Positions 1 to 7,255 of a stretch of DNA of 7,950 bases are shown in pieces. Numbering within the stretch: position 1 is the stretch's first letter; every line of letters starts with the position of its first letter. Under the pieces are notes generated by a model, which saw nothing but the letters and a program-made list of their open reading frames with translations, did no database searches and was not told the DNA's origin. Source of the DNA: Alphaproteobacteria bacterium (GTDB taxonomy: Bacteria; Pseudomonadota; Alphaproteobacteria; RS24); contig JAQWIP010000020.1 of NCBI GenBank assembly GCA_029248825.1, positions 1-7,950 on the forward strand, in the 5' to 3' direction. The translations under genes and the position numbers were made by a program.

Positions 1-195
1 CTGGAAGGCGAAAACGCCATCGCGAAAAATCGCGAAATTATGGGCGCCACCAATCCAGCCGAAGCCGATGCCGGCACCATCCGTAAAGATTTTGCGGAAA
101 GCATTGATGCCAATTCCGTGCATGGCTCGGACGCTCCAGAAACCGCTGCCGAAGAAATTAAATTCTTCTTCGCGGATAATGAGCTGGTTGGCTAA
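1..195 (+). CDS. ndk: Nucleoside diphosphate kinase, C-terminal part (5' end outside window)
   Basis: Ndk transfers the gamma-phosphate of ATP to other nucleoside diphosphates through a phosphohistidine intermediate, balancing cytosolic NTP and dNTP pools. The visible 64 codons are open from base 1 and end in TAA. They carry the family's C-terminal half: the GENAI and REIMGATNPAEA segment, the GTIR-DFA segment, and the active-site signature NSVHGSD, in which the His (41st visible residue) is the phosphorylated residue. The end, FFADNELVG, is typical. The family is about 140 residues long, so slightly more than half is missing to the left. It converges on purN, with a shared hairpin terminator between them. 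Identification is by recognised family motifs and nothing looks damaged. Confidence 0.95.
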   Translation: MEGENAIAKNREIMGATNPAEADAGTIRKDFAESIDANSVHGSDAPETAAEEIKFFFADNELVG

Positions 196-216
196 TTCCC
201 AATCCACTTGAATTCG

Positions 217-256
217 AAAATGGCGAGACGGCTTAGGCTGGGCTCGCCATTTTTTT
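217..256 (+). terminator. Rho-independent terminator of ndk, probably bidirectional
   Basis: AAAATGGCGAG (217-227) is the perfect inverted complement of CTCGCCATTTT (243-253). This gives an 11-bp stem with a 15-nt loop, followed by T residues to 256. On the plus strand it ends ndk, 22 bases after its stop codon. On the minus strand the same hairpin lies at the end of purN: the purN stop codon (235-233) is in the loop, and the run after the stem is only about four T, so termination there may be weaker. The hairpin is directly visible; its activity is inferred. Confidence 0.75.
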
Positions 257-826
257 AAGCACCGCATCCAAAGCTTCTGGATAGGCGATATGCTCTTGCT
301 GCAAAACCCGATCGGCCAATATATATGGCGTATCCTCGGGCAAAATCGGTACTTGTTTTTGCACAATCACCGGCCCTTCATCCATTTCGGGGCGCATGTA
401 ATGCACGCTACAGCCGTGGCGTTTATCGCCAGCTTCTAGCGCGCGCGCATGTGTGTGCAGGCCTTTGTATTTCGGCAAAAGCGATGGGTGAATATTGATA
501 ATGCGGTCGCGCCAAGCTTCCACAAACCCCGCGCTTAACAGCCGCATAAACCCCGCACAGCAAACCAGCTCAATCTTGGCTGCGCGAAGGGCGGCATCTA
601 ACGCGGCGTCGAAACTTTCGCGGCTGTCAAAAAGCGTGTGGTCGATGGCTTGATGGGCAATGCCTTGGCTGGCGCAATAGCCCAGCCCGCCCGCCTTGGG
701 TCGATTGCTCACCGCCAAAGTCAATTCGGCTGGCACATGGGCTTGCGCCATATGCTCGGCCAGAGTTTTTAAATTGCTGCCCCGACAAAAGAAAAGAACC
801 GCGACTTGGGTCGGCTGTTGTTTCAT
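233..826 (-). CDS. purN: Phosphoribosylglycinamide formyltransferase 1 (GAR transformylase)
   Basis: PurN formylates GAR to FGAR with 10-formyltetrahydrofolate, the third step of de novo purine synthesis, in the cytosol. The 197-residue product is of normal length for this small type. The catalytic triad known from E. coli (N106, H108, D144) matches N111 and H113 in NIHPSLLPKY and D149 in MRPEMDEGP, all with the same offset of 5. GLHTH and the GCSVHY strand follow as expected. The start is the ATG at 826, which overlaps the purM stop in an ATGA, implying translational coupling. Upstream in-frame codons would lie inside purM and were not used. One oddity: the phosphate-binding loop reads LFFCRGSN where the family usually has SGxGSN, so GSN is kept but Ser-Gly is replaced by Phe-Cys. 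Confidence 0.97.
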   Translation of the reverse strand: MKQQPTQVAVLFFCRGSNLKTLAEHMAQAHVPAELTLAVSNRPKAGGLGYCASQGIAHQAIDHTLFDSRESFDAALDAALRAAKIELVCCAGFMRLLSAGFVEAWRDRIINIHPSLLPKYKGLHTHARALEAGDKRHGCSVHYMRPEMDEGPVIVQKQVPILPEDTPYILADRVLQQEHIAYPEALDAVLKKMASPA

Positions 827-1890
827 GCAGATAGCGTTCCAGAAAAAGTCACCGCATCGCCTTGGCGTTTGGTGATGCTGCCGATGGGCAGAACCGTCTC
901 GCCTTGTTTGGCCAGCAAGGCCATCACATCTGCGGCCACCTCTACAGGCACGACCACGGCCATGCCGATGCCGCAATTGAATGTGCGCAAAAGTTCGGCC
1001 TCTTCGATGGCACCGGATTTTTGCAGCCATTGGAAGACGCGCGGCAATTTCCATGCCGAAAGGTCAATGTGGGCGGCCAAAGCATCGTCTAAAACGCGCG
1101 GCAAGTTTTCTTGAAAGCCGCCGCCCGTGATATGCACGAGGCCTTTTATCGGCGCATTGGCTTTTAAGGCGGCCAGCACCGAGCGCACATAAATCCGCGT
1201 CGGGGTCAGCAAATCTTCGGCCAAGCTTTTGGTGTCATCGGCAGGCGAGGGGGCATCCCACGCGAGGCCTTCGGCCTCCACGAGGCGGCGCACCAAAGAA
1301 AACCCGTTCGAGTGCAAACCATTGGAGGCGAGGCCTAAAATCACATCGCCCTCGGCTATGTCTTGTTTCGGCAAGACTTTCGTGCGCTCTACCGCGCCAA
1401 CCGAAAAGCCTGCCAAATCATAATCTCCGGCCGCATACATGCCGGGCATTTCGGCGGTTTCGCCGCCGATAAGCGCGCAATAGGCTTGGCGACATCCCTC
1501 GGCGATGCCGGCAATCACATTCGTGGCGGCGTCGACATCTAATTTGCCAGAGGCGAAATAATCGAGGAAAAACAACGGCTCAGCGCCTTGCACAATGAGG
1601 TCATTGACGCACATGGCGACCAAATCAATGCCCACGGTGTCGTGTTTATTGGCTTCAATGGCGATTTTTAGCTTCGTGCCGACGCCATCATTGGCGGCGA
1701 CAAGCACGGGGTCGTCGAATTTGCAAGCGGCCAAATCGAACAGACCGCCAAAGCCGCCGAGGTCGACATCAGCGCCCGGGCGCGCGGTGGATTTAGCTAG
1801 CGGCCCGATGCGTTTGACCAAATCATTGCCTGCTTCAATGTCCACGCCTGCTTGGGCATAGGTAAGGGGAGTTTTGCTGGAGCCGGACAT
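823..1890 (-). CDS. purM: Phosphoribosylformylglycinamidine cyclo-ligase (AIR synthetase)
   Basis: PurM closes FGAM to AIR with ATP, the fifth step of de novo purine synthesis. The 355-residue product compares with 345 in E. coli. Signatures in order: YAQAGVDIEAGN (11-22), GGFGGLFDL (45-53), DGVGTK (68-73), GIDLVAMCVNDL (87-98), GGETAEMPGMY (142-152), SNGLHSNGFSL (189-199), LTPTRIYV (228-235), HITGGGFQENLP (253-264) and FNCGIGM (304-310). The start ATG at 1890 follows a strong Shine-Dalgarno sequence (TGAGGTGATT). An in-frame start at 1917 would place that site inside the gene and add nine residues absent from the family, so I reject it. It is the first gene of a purM-purN pair and is transcribed away from the DUF2066 gene. 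No key motif is missing. Confidence 0.98.
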   Translation of the reverse strand: MSGSSKTPLTYAQAGVDIEAGNDLVKRIGPLAKSTARPGADVDLGGFGGLFDLAACKFDDPVLVAANDGVGTKLKIAIEANKHDTVGIDLVAMCVNDLIVQGAEPLFFLDYFASGKLDVDAATNVIAGIAEGCRQAYCALIGGETAEMPGMYAAGDYDLAGFSVGAVERTKVLPKQDIAEGDVILGLASNGLHSNGFSLVRRLVEAEGLAWDAPSPADDTKSLAEDLLTPTRIYVRSVLAALKANAPIKGLVHITGGGFQENLPRVLDDALAAHIDLSAWKLPRVFQWLQKSGAIEEAELLRTFNCGIGMAVVVPVEVAADVMALLAKQGETVLPIGSITKRQGDAVTFSGTLSA

Positions 1891-1900
1891 AATCACCTCA
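1891..1900 (-). promoter_or_regulatory. Ribosome binding site of purM
   Basis: Read on the minus strand the bases are TGAGGTGATT directly before the ATG. GAGGTGAT matches eight bases of the consensus complement of the 16S rRNA 3' end, with five bases between GAGG and the ATG. It is the best Shine-Dalgarno match before any gene in the window and decides the purM start at 1890. Confidence 0.8.
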
Positions 1901-1922
1901 ATGCGCACAACGCACACAAACG

Positions 1923-1927
1923 GAATC
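1923..1927. other. GANTC (CcrM-type) methylation site in the divergent intergenic region
   Basis: GAATC is one of only two GANTC pentamers I find in the whole window; the other is GATTC at 4240-4244 inside the transporter gene. In alphaproteobacteria GANTC is methylated by the cell-cycle-regulated enzyme CcrM and is often retained near promoters. This site lies a few bases downstream of the candidate purM -10 element. That it is methylated or regulatory is inference. Confidence 0.45.
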
Positions 1928-1940
1928 GAAAACTTGCCAC

Positions 1941-1969
1941 AAAATAGCCTGCATCGTGGCTAATGTAAC
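1941..1969 (-). promoter_or_regulatory. Candidate sigma70-type promoter of purM-purN
   Basis: On the minus strand GTTACA (1969-1964) is separated by exactly 17 bases from TATTTT (1946-1941). GTTACA has four of six matches to TTGACA, and TATTTT has five of six to TATAAT. Transcription would start near 1934, leaving a leader of about 44 bases before the purM ATG, so position and spacing are sensible. Such matches also arise by chance. I found no equally good promoter for the plus-strand DUF2066 operon in the same region. Confidence 0.3.
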
Positions 1970-2028
1970 CCCGTAATTGAAACTTTAAGTGATTGCCGTG
2001 GAGGAAACTGCGCGGTAACTTGGCCGCT

Positions 2029-3279
2029 ATGAAAAATCGTCTCCTTTCTATTGTGCTATTCGGGCTGCTCGCGCTCTCCTTCGGGGGGCTTTCGGCGCAG
2101 GCGGGCAATGTTTTTGAAGTGCAGAAAATCAAAGTCGATGCCAGTGCCGCGTCCACCAGTCTGGCGCGCGCCGCCGCCTTGCGCGAGGGGCAAACCAAGG
2201 CTCTGTCGATGGTGATGCGGCGTTTGACCAAGCAAGAAGAATGGGAAAAACTGCCCGATAGTCAGGCTTTGGATTTTGAAAATCTGGTCGAGGGCTTGCG
2301 GATTTCCAACGAAAAAACCGGCCCGGGACGCTATCTCGCCAGTCTGTCGGTACAGTTTAAGCCAGCCCCTTTGCGCGACCTTTTGCGCGGTGTCGGCGTG
2401 GCCATTACCGAAGTGCAAAGCCGTCCCGCGCTTTTGCTGCCGGTGTTGGAAGACCTAGAGGGGTTGCAAAGCTGGGGCGAGCATTGGTGGCGCCAAGAAT
2501 GGGCGGCCTATGATATTGACAATAGTCTGGCGCCCATGCTGCTGCCCTTGGGCGATTTGGAAGATACCGAGATTGCCAATGCGGAAGATATTCTCATCGG
2601 AGATCCGGCGAAATTGCAACGCCTCAACGAGCGCTACGGCACCGACACTGTGGTGGTGGCGCATGCGCTGGCCGATGTGGAAGGCCAATTGGGCGTGACC
2701 GCGTATATTTTTGGCGCCGAAGAAAGCGATGTGATTGTGAGAACCTATCGCACTGGCACGCCGCATCCGGAAATGGGTCAGCGCGCGATTGATGAAGTGA
2801 TGGGTATTTTGGCGGCGCGCTGGAAATCTGTGGCGGCTGTGGTGTCCGACGAAAAGCAAGTGCTGCAAGTGCGCGCCAGCTACACCAGTCTCGCCGATTG
2901 GACGCGCCTGTTGGAGCGTCTCAATGCCGTCGATTTAGTGCGCCAAGTGACGATTGTCGAGCTGACGAAAAACTATGCCTATGTCGACCTTGCCTATATT
3001 GGCTCGGTGCCACAGCTGACGAATAATCTCGACCAGAATGAATTGGTTCTGGGTGGCAGTTTGACCGCCCGCCTAGTGGCCAATGCCGAAACCGCCAGTG
3101 CTTTGGGCGTGGCGGCTTATATAGAGGCGGCGCCGGATGAAGCGGCTACGCCGGAAGTAGAGGCTGCGCTTGATGTAGAGGCTGTGCCTGAAATTGAAAC
3201 ACCGCAAGGAAGCGGCACGCCAAGCGCGGGGCAACTTCCAGCCTTCACCCCGCCCCCAACTGCAAGAGAGACCCCTTAA
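2029..3279 (+). CDS. Exported DUF2066 family protein of unknown function
   Basis: I recognise this as a DUF2066 protein from its sequence character and its position between purM and a PerM/Hda block, an order also seen in gammaproteobacteria. Its function is not known. The 416-residue product opens with a signal peptide: MKNR, a hydrophobic run at about 5-20, and a probable cut after AQA at 25. There is no lipobox Cys, so a soluble periplasmic protein is likely. The body (27-360) contains the R/A-rich helix with REGQTKAL (52-59) and MVMRRLT (61-67), near the family's start. Residues about 361-416 form an Ala/Glu/Pro-rich, probably disordered tail. The start is uncertain: ATG 2029 fits the signal peptide but has a poor Shine-Dalgarno sequence, and TTG at 2020 (three extra residues) is possible. 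It is the first gene of the five-gene plus-strand set. Confidence 0.85.
   Translation: MKNRLLSIVLFGLLALSFGGLSAQAGNVFEVQKIKVDASAASTSLARAAALREGQTKALSMVMRRLTKQEEWEKLPDSQALDFENLVEGLRISNEKTGPGRYLASLSVQFKPAPLRDLLRGVGVAITEVQSRPALLLPVLEDLEGLQSWGEHWWRQEWAAYDIDNSLAPMLLPLGDLEDTEIANAEDILIGDPAKLQRLNERYGTDTVVVAHALADVEGQLGVTAYIFGAEESDVIVRTYRTGTPHPEMGQRAIDEVMGILAARWKSVAAVVSDEKQVLQVRASYTSLADWTRLLERLNAVDLVRQVTIVELTKNYAYVDLAYIGSVPQLTNNLDQNELVLGGSLTARLVANAETASALGVAAYIEAAPDEAATPEVEAALDVEAVPEIETPQGSGTPSAGQLPAFTPPPTARETP
3157..3184 (+). repeat. Short direct repeat in the DUF2066 tail
   Basis: GTAGAGGCTG occurs at 3157-3166 and again at 3175-3184, a period of 18 bases (six codons), with a degenerate relative, ATAGAGGCGG, at 3121-3130. 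It encodes the recurring VEA/IEA of the acidic C-terminal tail. It looks like coding-region repeat slippage, not a regulatory element. Confidence 0.55.
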
Positions 3280-3280
3280 C

Positions 3281-4327
3281 ATGGTGCTTCGTTTATCTCA
3301 TCTGCTACTGATTATAACGCTAGGTCTGTCGATTTATTTGCTGTCGGCTTTATCGTCTATTTTGCTGCCATTTGTTTTGGGCTTTGCGCTGGCTTATTTT
3401 CTCGACCCCGTGGCCGACCGTTTGGAGGCTCTGGGGCTACGCCGCAGTTTCGCCACGGCGGCGATTACGATGGCCGTTGGCTTGCTTGTTTTGCTGGCAT
3501 TAACGCTCGGCCTGCCTTTGATGGCGACACAAATCAGCCTCTTGGTTGTGGCCTTGCCGTCTTATATCGCGGATATTCAAAATTGGATGATGGCGGAAAA
3601 TCTCACCGATGGGCAGTCGCAAATCGTCAGCTCGCTGGGCGATAGCCTTCGCGCTGGCCTGCAAGACACCGCCTCGAGCCTTTTGTTCACCGGCCTGTCT
3701 TTGCTCAATGTGTTGAGCCTTCTCATCATCACGCCGATTGTGGCGGTCTATATGTTGAACGATTGGGACCGCATGACCGCGCGCATTGATACGCTGCTGC
3801 CCGATGAGCATAGCGAGACCATTCGCGAGCTGGCGCGCCAGATTGATGCGATTTTGGGCGGCTTTGCGCGCGGCCAGATTATGGTTTGCATGGCGCTCGG
3901 GGTTATTTATGCCGTGGGGCTGTCGGTGGTGGGCTTGCAGGGCGGTATTTTTGTCGGCCTCTTGGCTGGGCTGGTAAGCTTTGTGCCTTATGTCGGCGCG
4001 GCCTTTGGGCTGCTGCTGGCGGGGGCTTTGGGGCTCGGCCAATTTGGCTTTGAGTGGGCAAGCCTTGGGCAAATTGGATTGGTGTTTCTGGTCGGTCAAT
4101 TTATCGAAGGCAATGTGCTGACACCGCGTTGGGTAGGCGACCGAGTGCAGTTGCATCCGGTCTGGATTATTTTCGCTTTGCTGGCCATGGGCAGTTTATT
4201 CGGCTTTTTGGGACTGCTCTTGGCCGTGCCGATTGCCGCGATTCTGGGCGTCTTGATCCGCTATGCGGTGACGCTATATCAGCGCGATTATGTTTTGCCC
4301 AGCTCTGGTTCGAGCCGAGACGATTAA
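3281..4327 (+). CDS. AI-2E family transporter (PerM/DUF20-type membrane protein)
   Basis: This is a 348-residue polytopic inner-membrane protein of the AI-2E exporter/PerM superfamily. Members are credited with export of autoinducer-2 or with ion antiport, but the substrate here cannot be read from sequence. Hydrophobic segments lie at about 6-42 (two spans), 58-91, 136-158, 200-220, 222-252, 260-275 and 293-330. An amphipathic extramembrane stretch at 92-135 is typical of the family. Family motifs are GGFARGQ (193-199), FVPYVGA (234-240), EGNVLTPRWVG (276-286) and LHPVWI (291-296). The start is the ATG one base after the DUF2066 stop, with AGAGAG ten bases upstream; this close spacing suggests translational coupling. 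An in-frame TTG at 3194 would add 29 charged residues inside the upstream gene and is rejected. The position before hdaA matches the PerM-Hda neighbourhood of many proteobacteria. Confidence 0.9.
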   Translation: MVLRLSHLLLIITLGLSIYLLSALSSILLPFVLGFALAYFLDPVADRLEALGLRRSFATAAITMAVGLLVLLALTLGLPLMATQISLLVVALPSYIADIQNWMMAENLTDGQSQIVSSLGDSLRAGLQDTASSLLFTGLSLLNVLSLLIITPIVAVYMLNDWDRMTARIDTLLPDEHSETIRELARQIDAILGGFARGQIMVCMALGVIYAVGLSVVGLQGGIFVGLLAGLVSFVPYVGAAFGLLLAGALGLGQFGFEWASLGQIGLVFLVGQFIEGNVLTPRWVGDRVQLHPVWIIFALLAMGSLFGFLGLLLAVPIAAILGVLIRYAVTLYQRDYVLPSSGSSRDD

Positions 4328-4345
4328 ACAATATGATTAATCAAT

Positions 4346-5050
4346 ATGACTGAACAATTGGTTTTCGATCTCCCGCAACGCGCGGCCTTGGGGCGCGAGG
4401 CGTTTTGGGTCAGCCCCAGCAATGGGGAGGCGGTGGCGCTCATCGATGGTTTCGAGGCTTGGACGGCGCCCGTGCAATGGCTCTATGGGCCAAGCGGGTG
4501 CGGCAAAAGCCATTTGGCTTGCGTGCTGGCCAATCAAGCCGAAGTCTTGGCCTTTGAAGCGGCGGCCTTGAACGAGGCCGTGGTGGCCGATTTTCTGGCC
4601 GCGCCTGCAAGTGCCGCGCCCGATGTCATGTTGGTGGAGGGGCTGGAAGGTCTGCGCCAAGCGGGCGAGGAGCCTTTGTTTCATTTGCTCAATCATGCGA
4701 AAAACAGCCAAACGCGATTGCTCTTATTCTCGCAAATACCGGCGGCGCAATTGCAACTGACTTTGCCCGATTTAAGTTCGCGCCTGAAAGCCATACCTGC
4801 GGTGGCCATGCATCTGCCCGATGATGCGTTAATGCGCGGTCTCTTGGCCAAATTATTCGCCGACAGGCAGCTGCGCGTCGAGGCGCGCGTGGTCGATTAT
4901 TTGCTGCCGCGCATCGAGCGCAATTATACCGCCATGGGCGCGATTGTGGCGCATATCGACCAAGTGGCTTTGTCGGAAAAACGCTCGATTACCGTGCCTT
5001 TGGTGGCGCGTGTGCTGGATGCCATGGCGTTAGAGAAGAATTTCGGTTAG
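4346..5050 (+). CDS. hdaA: DnaA regulatory inactivator HdaA (AAA+ DnaA homologue)
   Basis: HdaA binds the DNA polymerase sliding clamp after loading and stimulates DnaA-bound ATP hydrolysis, which prevents re-initiation of replication. The 234-residue product is only the DnaA-like AAA+ module, with no DNA-binding domain, as in Hda. QLVFDLP (4-10) is the N-terminal clamp-binding motif. GPSGCGKS (48-55) is Walker A. LLLFSQ (125-130) occupies the sensor 1 position. R146 in LSSRL is the expected arginine finger. R192 in ERNY is the sensor 2 arginine. LFHLLN and KLFADRQL are typical of alphaproteobacterial HdaA. Walker B reads VMLVEG (94-99), with Gly where the second acidic residue is expected. 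The start ATG has no clear Shine-Dalgarno sequence and overlaps a six-codon reading frame. It lies 18 bp after the transporter and 8 bp before ppk1, so its dosage is probably shared with them. Confidence 0.92.
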   Translation: MTEQLVFDLPQRAALGREAFWVSPSNGEAVALIDGFEAWTAPVQWLYGPSGCGKSHLACVLANQAEVLAFEAAALNEAVVADFLAAPASAAPDVMLVEGLEGLRQAGEEPLFHLLNHAKNSQTRLLLFSQIPAAQLQLTLPDLSSRLKAIPAVAMHLPDDALMRGLLAKLFADRQLRVEARVVDYLLPRIERNYTAMGAIVAHIDQVALSEKRSITVPLVARVLDAMALEKNFG

Positions 5051-5058
5051 ACTGAGAT

Positions 5059-7251
5059 ATGTCCAGCAAGCTGAAAACATTACCAGATTTAGGCACCCAG
5101 CCCAGCGAACTTGCCGAGACGCTGATGGGTTTCCAGCGCGGTGAGCGATTTATCAACCGCGAGCTGTCTTGGTTGGCTTTCAATCAAAGAGTGCTAGAGG
5201 AAGCCAGCAACCCGCATCATCCGGTGATGGAGCGGCTGCGGTTTTTGTCGATTTCGGCCAGTAATTTGGACGAGTTTTTCATGGTGCGCGTGGCGGGTCT
5301 GGTGGGGCAAACACAGGCCGGTGTCGATGTCGCCAGCCAAGATGGCCTGACGCCTGGCCAGCAATTAAAACAAGTGGCGGCACAAGCCAATGCGCTGATG
5401 GCGCGCCAACAAGAAGTCTGGCGCACGCTGGTGGCCGAGATGCGCGACTTACAGTTTTTTGTGCGCGACACAGACGAGCTATCGCCCGAGCAGTTGGATT
5501 GGTTGCAGGCCTATTTCCTCGACCATGTGCTGCCCGTGCTGACGCCTCTGGCGATTGACCCTGCCCATCCGTTTCCTTTCGTGCCTAACCTTGGCATGGC
5601 CTTGGCTTTGCAATTGGCGCGGCTTAGCGATGGCAATCGGATGAACGCTTTGCTGCTCATCCCGCAACAACTCGACCGCTTCATTCGCCTGCCCGCAGGG
5701 GACACGAGCGAGGCGGGCGAGATAAATTTCGTTCGTCTCGAGACGCTTATTTCAACCTTTATTGAGCGCACGTTTCCGGGCTATGAAGTTTTGGGGCAGG
5801 GCATGTTTCGCGTCATTCGCGACAGTGATATTGAGGTCGAAGAAGAGGCCGAAGACTTGGTGCAATTGTTTGAGAGCGCGCTAAAACGGCGGCGGCGCGG
5901 CTCGGTTATTCGCCTGAAGCTGGATAGCGAAATGCCCGATAGTTTGAAAAAACTCGTGCAAAAAGAATTGCAGGTCGATGCGCGCGGCATGGTTGTCGTC
6001 GATGGGCTTGTGGGATTGGCGCAAACCGCCGAGCTATATGCCCATAGCGCGCCGAAAGATAAATTCGAACCTTTCGCAGCGCGTTTCCCCGAGCGTATTC
6101 GTGAGCATGGCGGCGATTGTTTTTCGGCCATTGGACAGAAAGATATTCTCGTGCATCACCCCTATGAGAGCTTTGATGTGGTGGTGCAATTTCTGCGCCA
6201 AGCGGCGCTCGACCCCGATGTTGTGGCGATTAAGCAAACGCTGTATCGCACCACGGAAGACAGCCCGATTGTCAAAGCGCTGATTGAGGCTGCCGAGGCG
6301 GGCAAATCTGTTACCGCCTTGGTGGAGCTGAAAGCGCGCTTTGATGAGGCGGCCAATATTCGGCTGGCGCGCGATATGGAACGCGCTGGCGTGCAAGTGG
6401 TTTACGGGTTTTTGCAGCTCAAAACCCACGCCAAAGTAAGCCTTGTGATGCGCCGCGAGGCCGAGGTCATTCGCACTTATGTGCATTTGGGAACGGGCAA
6501 TTATCATCCGCAAAACGCCAAGACCTATACCGATTTATCTTTGTTTACCTGCGACCGCGAGATTGTTGCTGATGCCTCGCAAGTGTTCAATTTTTTTACC
6601 GGCTATGCCGAGCCGACCGATTTAAAAAAACTGGCTATGTCGCCGCTGACCTTGCGCAGCACGGTGATGGCGCACATCCAAGACGAGATGGACCATGCCG
6701 CCGCGGGGCGACCGGCGATGATTTGGGCGAAGATGAATTCTCTGGTCGACCCCTTTGTGATTGATGCGCTGTATCAGGCGTCGCAAGCGGGGGTGCAAAT
6801 TGATCTTGTGGTGCGCGGCATTTGTTGCTTGCGCGCGGGCGTCGAAGGGCTGTCGGAAAACATTCGGGTGAAAAGCATCATCGGGCGGTTTTTGGAGCAT
6901 TCGCGGATTGTCTGTTTTGGCGGCGGCGAGCGCCTGCCTTCGACAAAGGCCAAAGTGTTCTTTTCCTCGGCCGATTGGATGCCGCGCAATTTCAATCGCC
7001 GTGTCGAAATCCTCACGCCGATTTTAAACCCTACCGTTCACGCCCAAATTCTCGAACAGATTATGGTGACCAATCTGGCCGATAATCAGCAGAGCTGGAG
7101 CCTAAATGCAGATGGCGACTATCACCGCGAAAGCCTAGCCGAAGGCGAGAGCCCGATGAATGCGCACGCTTATTTTATGACCAACCCGAGCCTATCCGGA
7201 CGCGGCAAATCATTCGAGACCCGCGTCGAAGAAGAAGGCGGCAAGGCTTGA
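5059..7251 (+). CDS. ppk1: Polyphosphate kinase 1
   Basis: PPK1 reversibly polymerises the gamma-phosphate of ATP into polyphosphate; it is usually membrane-associated. The 730-residue product is slightly longer than the 688 of E. coli. The N domain begins at INRELSWLAFN (32-42), with SNLDEF (68-73) holding N69, the counterpart of E. coli N45. The head domain spans about 135-340. The two PLD-like C domains follow. H457 in KTHAK matches the autophosphorylated H435 and H614 in RFLEH matches H592, with identical spacing of 157. R397 and R427 match the E. coli metal and phosphate ligands R375 and R405. HLGTGNYH (476-483) and SSADWMPRN (636-644) are conserved. The tail YFMTNPSLSGRG (705-716) is of alphaproteobacterial type. 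The ATG at 5059 lies 8 bp after the hdaA stop with only a weak GAG upstream. All expected catalytic residues are present. Confidence 0.98.
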   Translation: MSSKLKTLPDLGTQPSELAETLMGFQRGERFINRELSWLAFNQRVLEEASNPHHPVMERLRFLSISASNLDEFFMVRVAGLVGQTQAGVDVASQDGLTPGQQLKQVAAQANALMARQQEVWRTLVAEMRDLQFFVRDTDELSPEQLDWLQAYFLDHVLPVLTPLAIDPAHPFPFVPNLGMALALQLARLSDGNRMNALLLIPQQLDRFIRLPAGDTSEAGEINFVRLETLISTFIERTFPGYEVLGQGMFRVIRDSDIEVEEEAEDLVQLFESALKRRRRGSVIRLKLDSEMPDSLKKLVQKELQVDARGMVVVDGLVGLAQTAELYAHSAPKDKFEPFAARFPERIREHGGDCFSAIGQKDILVHHPYESFDVVVQFLRQAALDPDVVAIKQTLYRTTEDSPIVKALIEAAEAGKSVTALVELKARFDEAANIRLARDMERAGVQVVYGFLQLKTHAKVSLVMRREAEVIRTYVHLGTGNYHPQNAKTYTDLSLFTCDREIVADASQVFNFFTGYAEPTDLKKLAMSPLTLRSTVMAHIQDEMDHAAAGRPAMIWAKMNSLVDPFVIDALYQASQAGVQIDLVVRGICCLRAGVEGLSENIRVKSIIGRFLEHSRIVCFGGGERLPSTKAKVFFSSADWMPRNFNRRVEILTPILNPTVHAQILEQIMVTNLADNQQSWSLNADGDYHRESLAEGESPMNAHAYFMTNPSLSGRGKSFETRVEEEGGKA

Positions 7252-7255
7252 AGAA

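Noticed and set aside
827..1054. N-terminal extension of purN to 273 residues
   Set aside because: The extra 76 residues are Arg/His-rich, resemble no GAR transformylase and lie entirely inside purM; the ATGA overlap at 823-826 gives the true start.
1891..1917. purM start at 1917, nine residues upstream
   Set aside because: The strong Shine-Dalgarno sequence at 1891-1900 would fall inside the gene, and the added residues do not fit the family.
1961..1988. Plus-strand promoter for the DUF2066 operon
   Set aside because: TTGCCA at 1934 and TAATGT at 1961 are 21 bases apart, and TTGAAA at 1977 has no -10 at the right distance; neither is good enough to report.
3194..3280. TTG start giving a longer AI-2E transporter
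   Set aside because: It overlaps the DUF2066 gene for 86 bases and adds a charged, non-family leader before a clean ATG at 3281.
3500..4156. 218-codon minus-strand reading frame opposite the transporter
   Set aside because: Gln/His/Arg-rich composition is that of an antisense shadow of a membrane protein gene; there is no family signature or ribosome binding site.
6034..6513. 159-codon minus-strand reading frame opposite ppk1
   Set aside because: It lies wholly inside the conserved C1 domain of ppk1 and its translation resembles no family I know.
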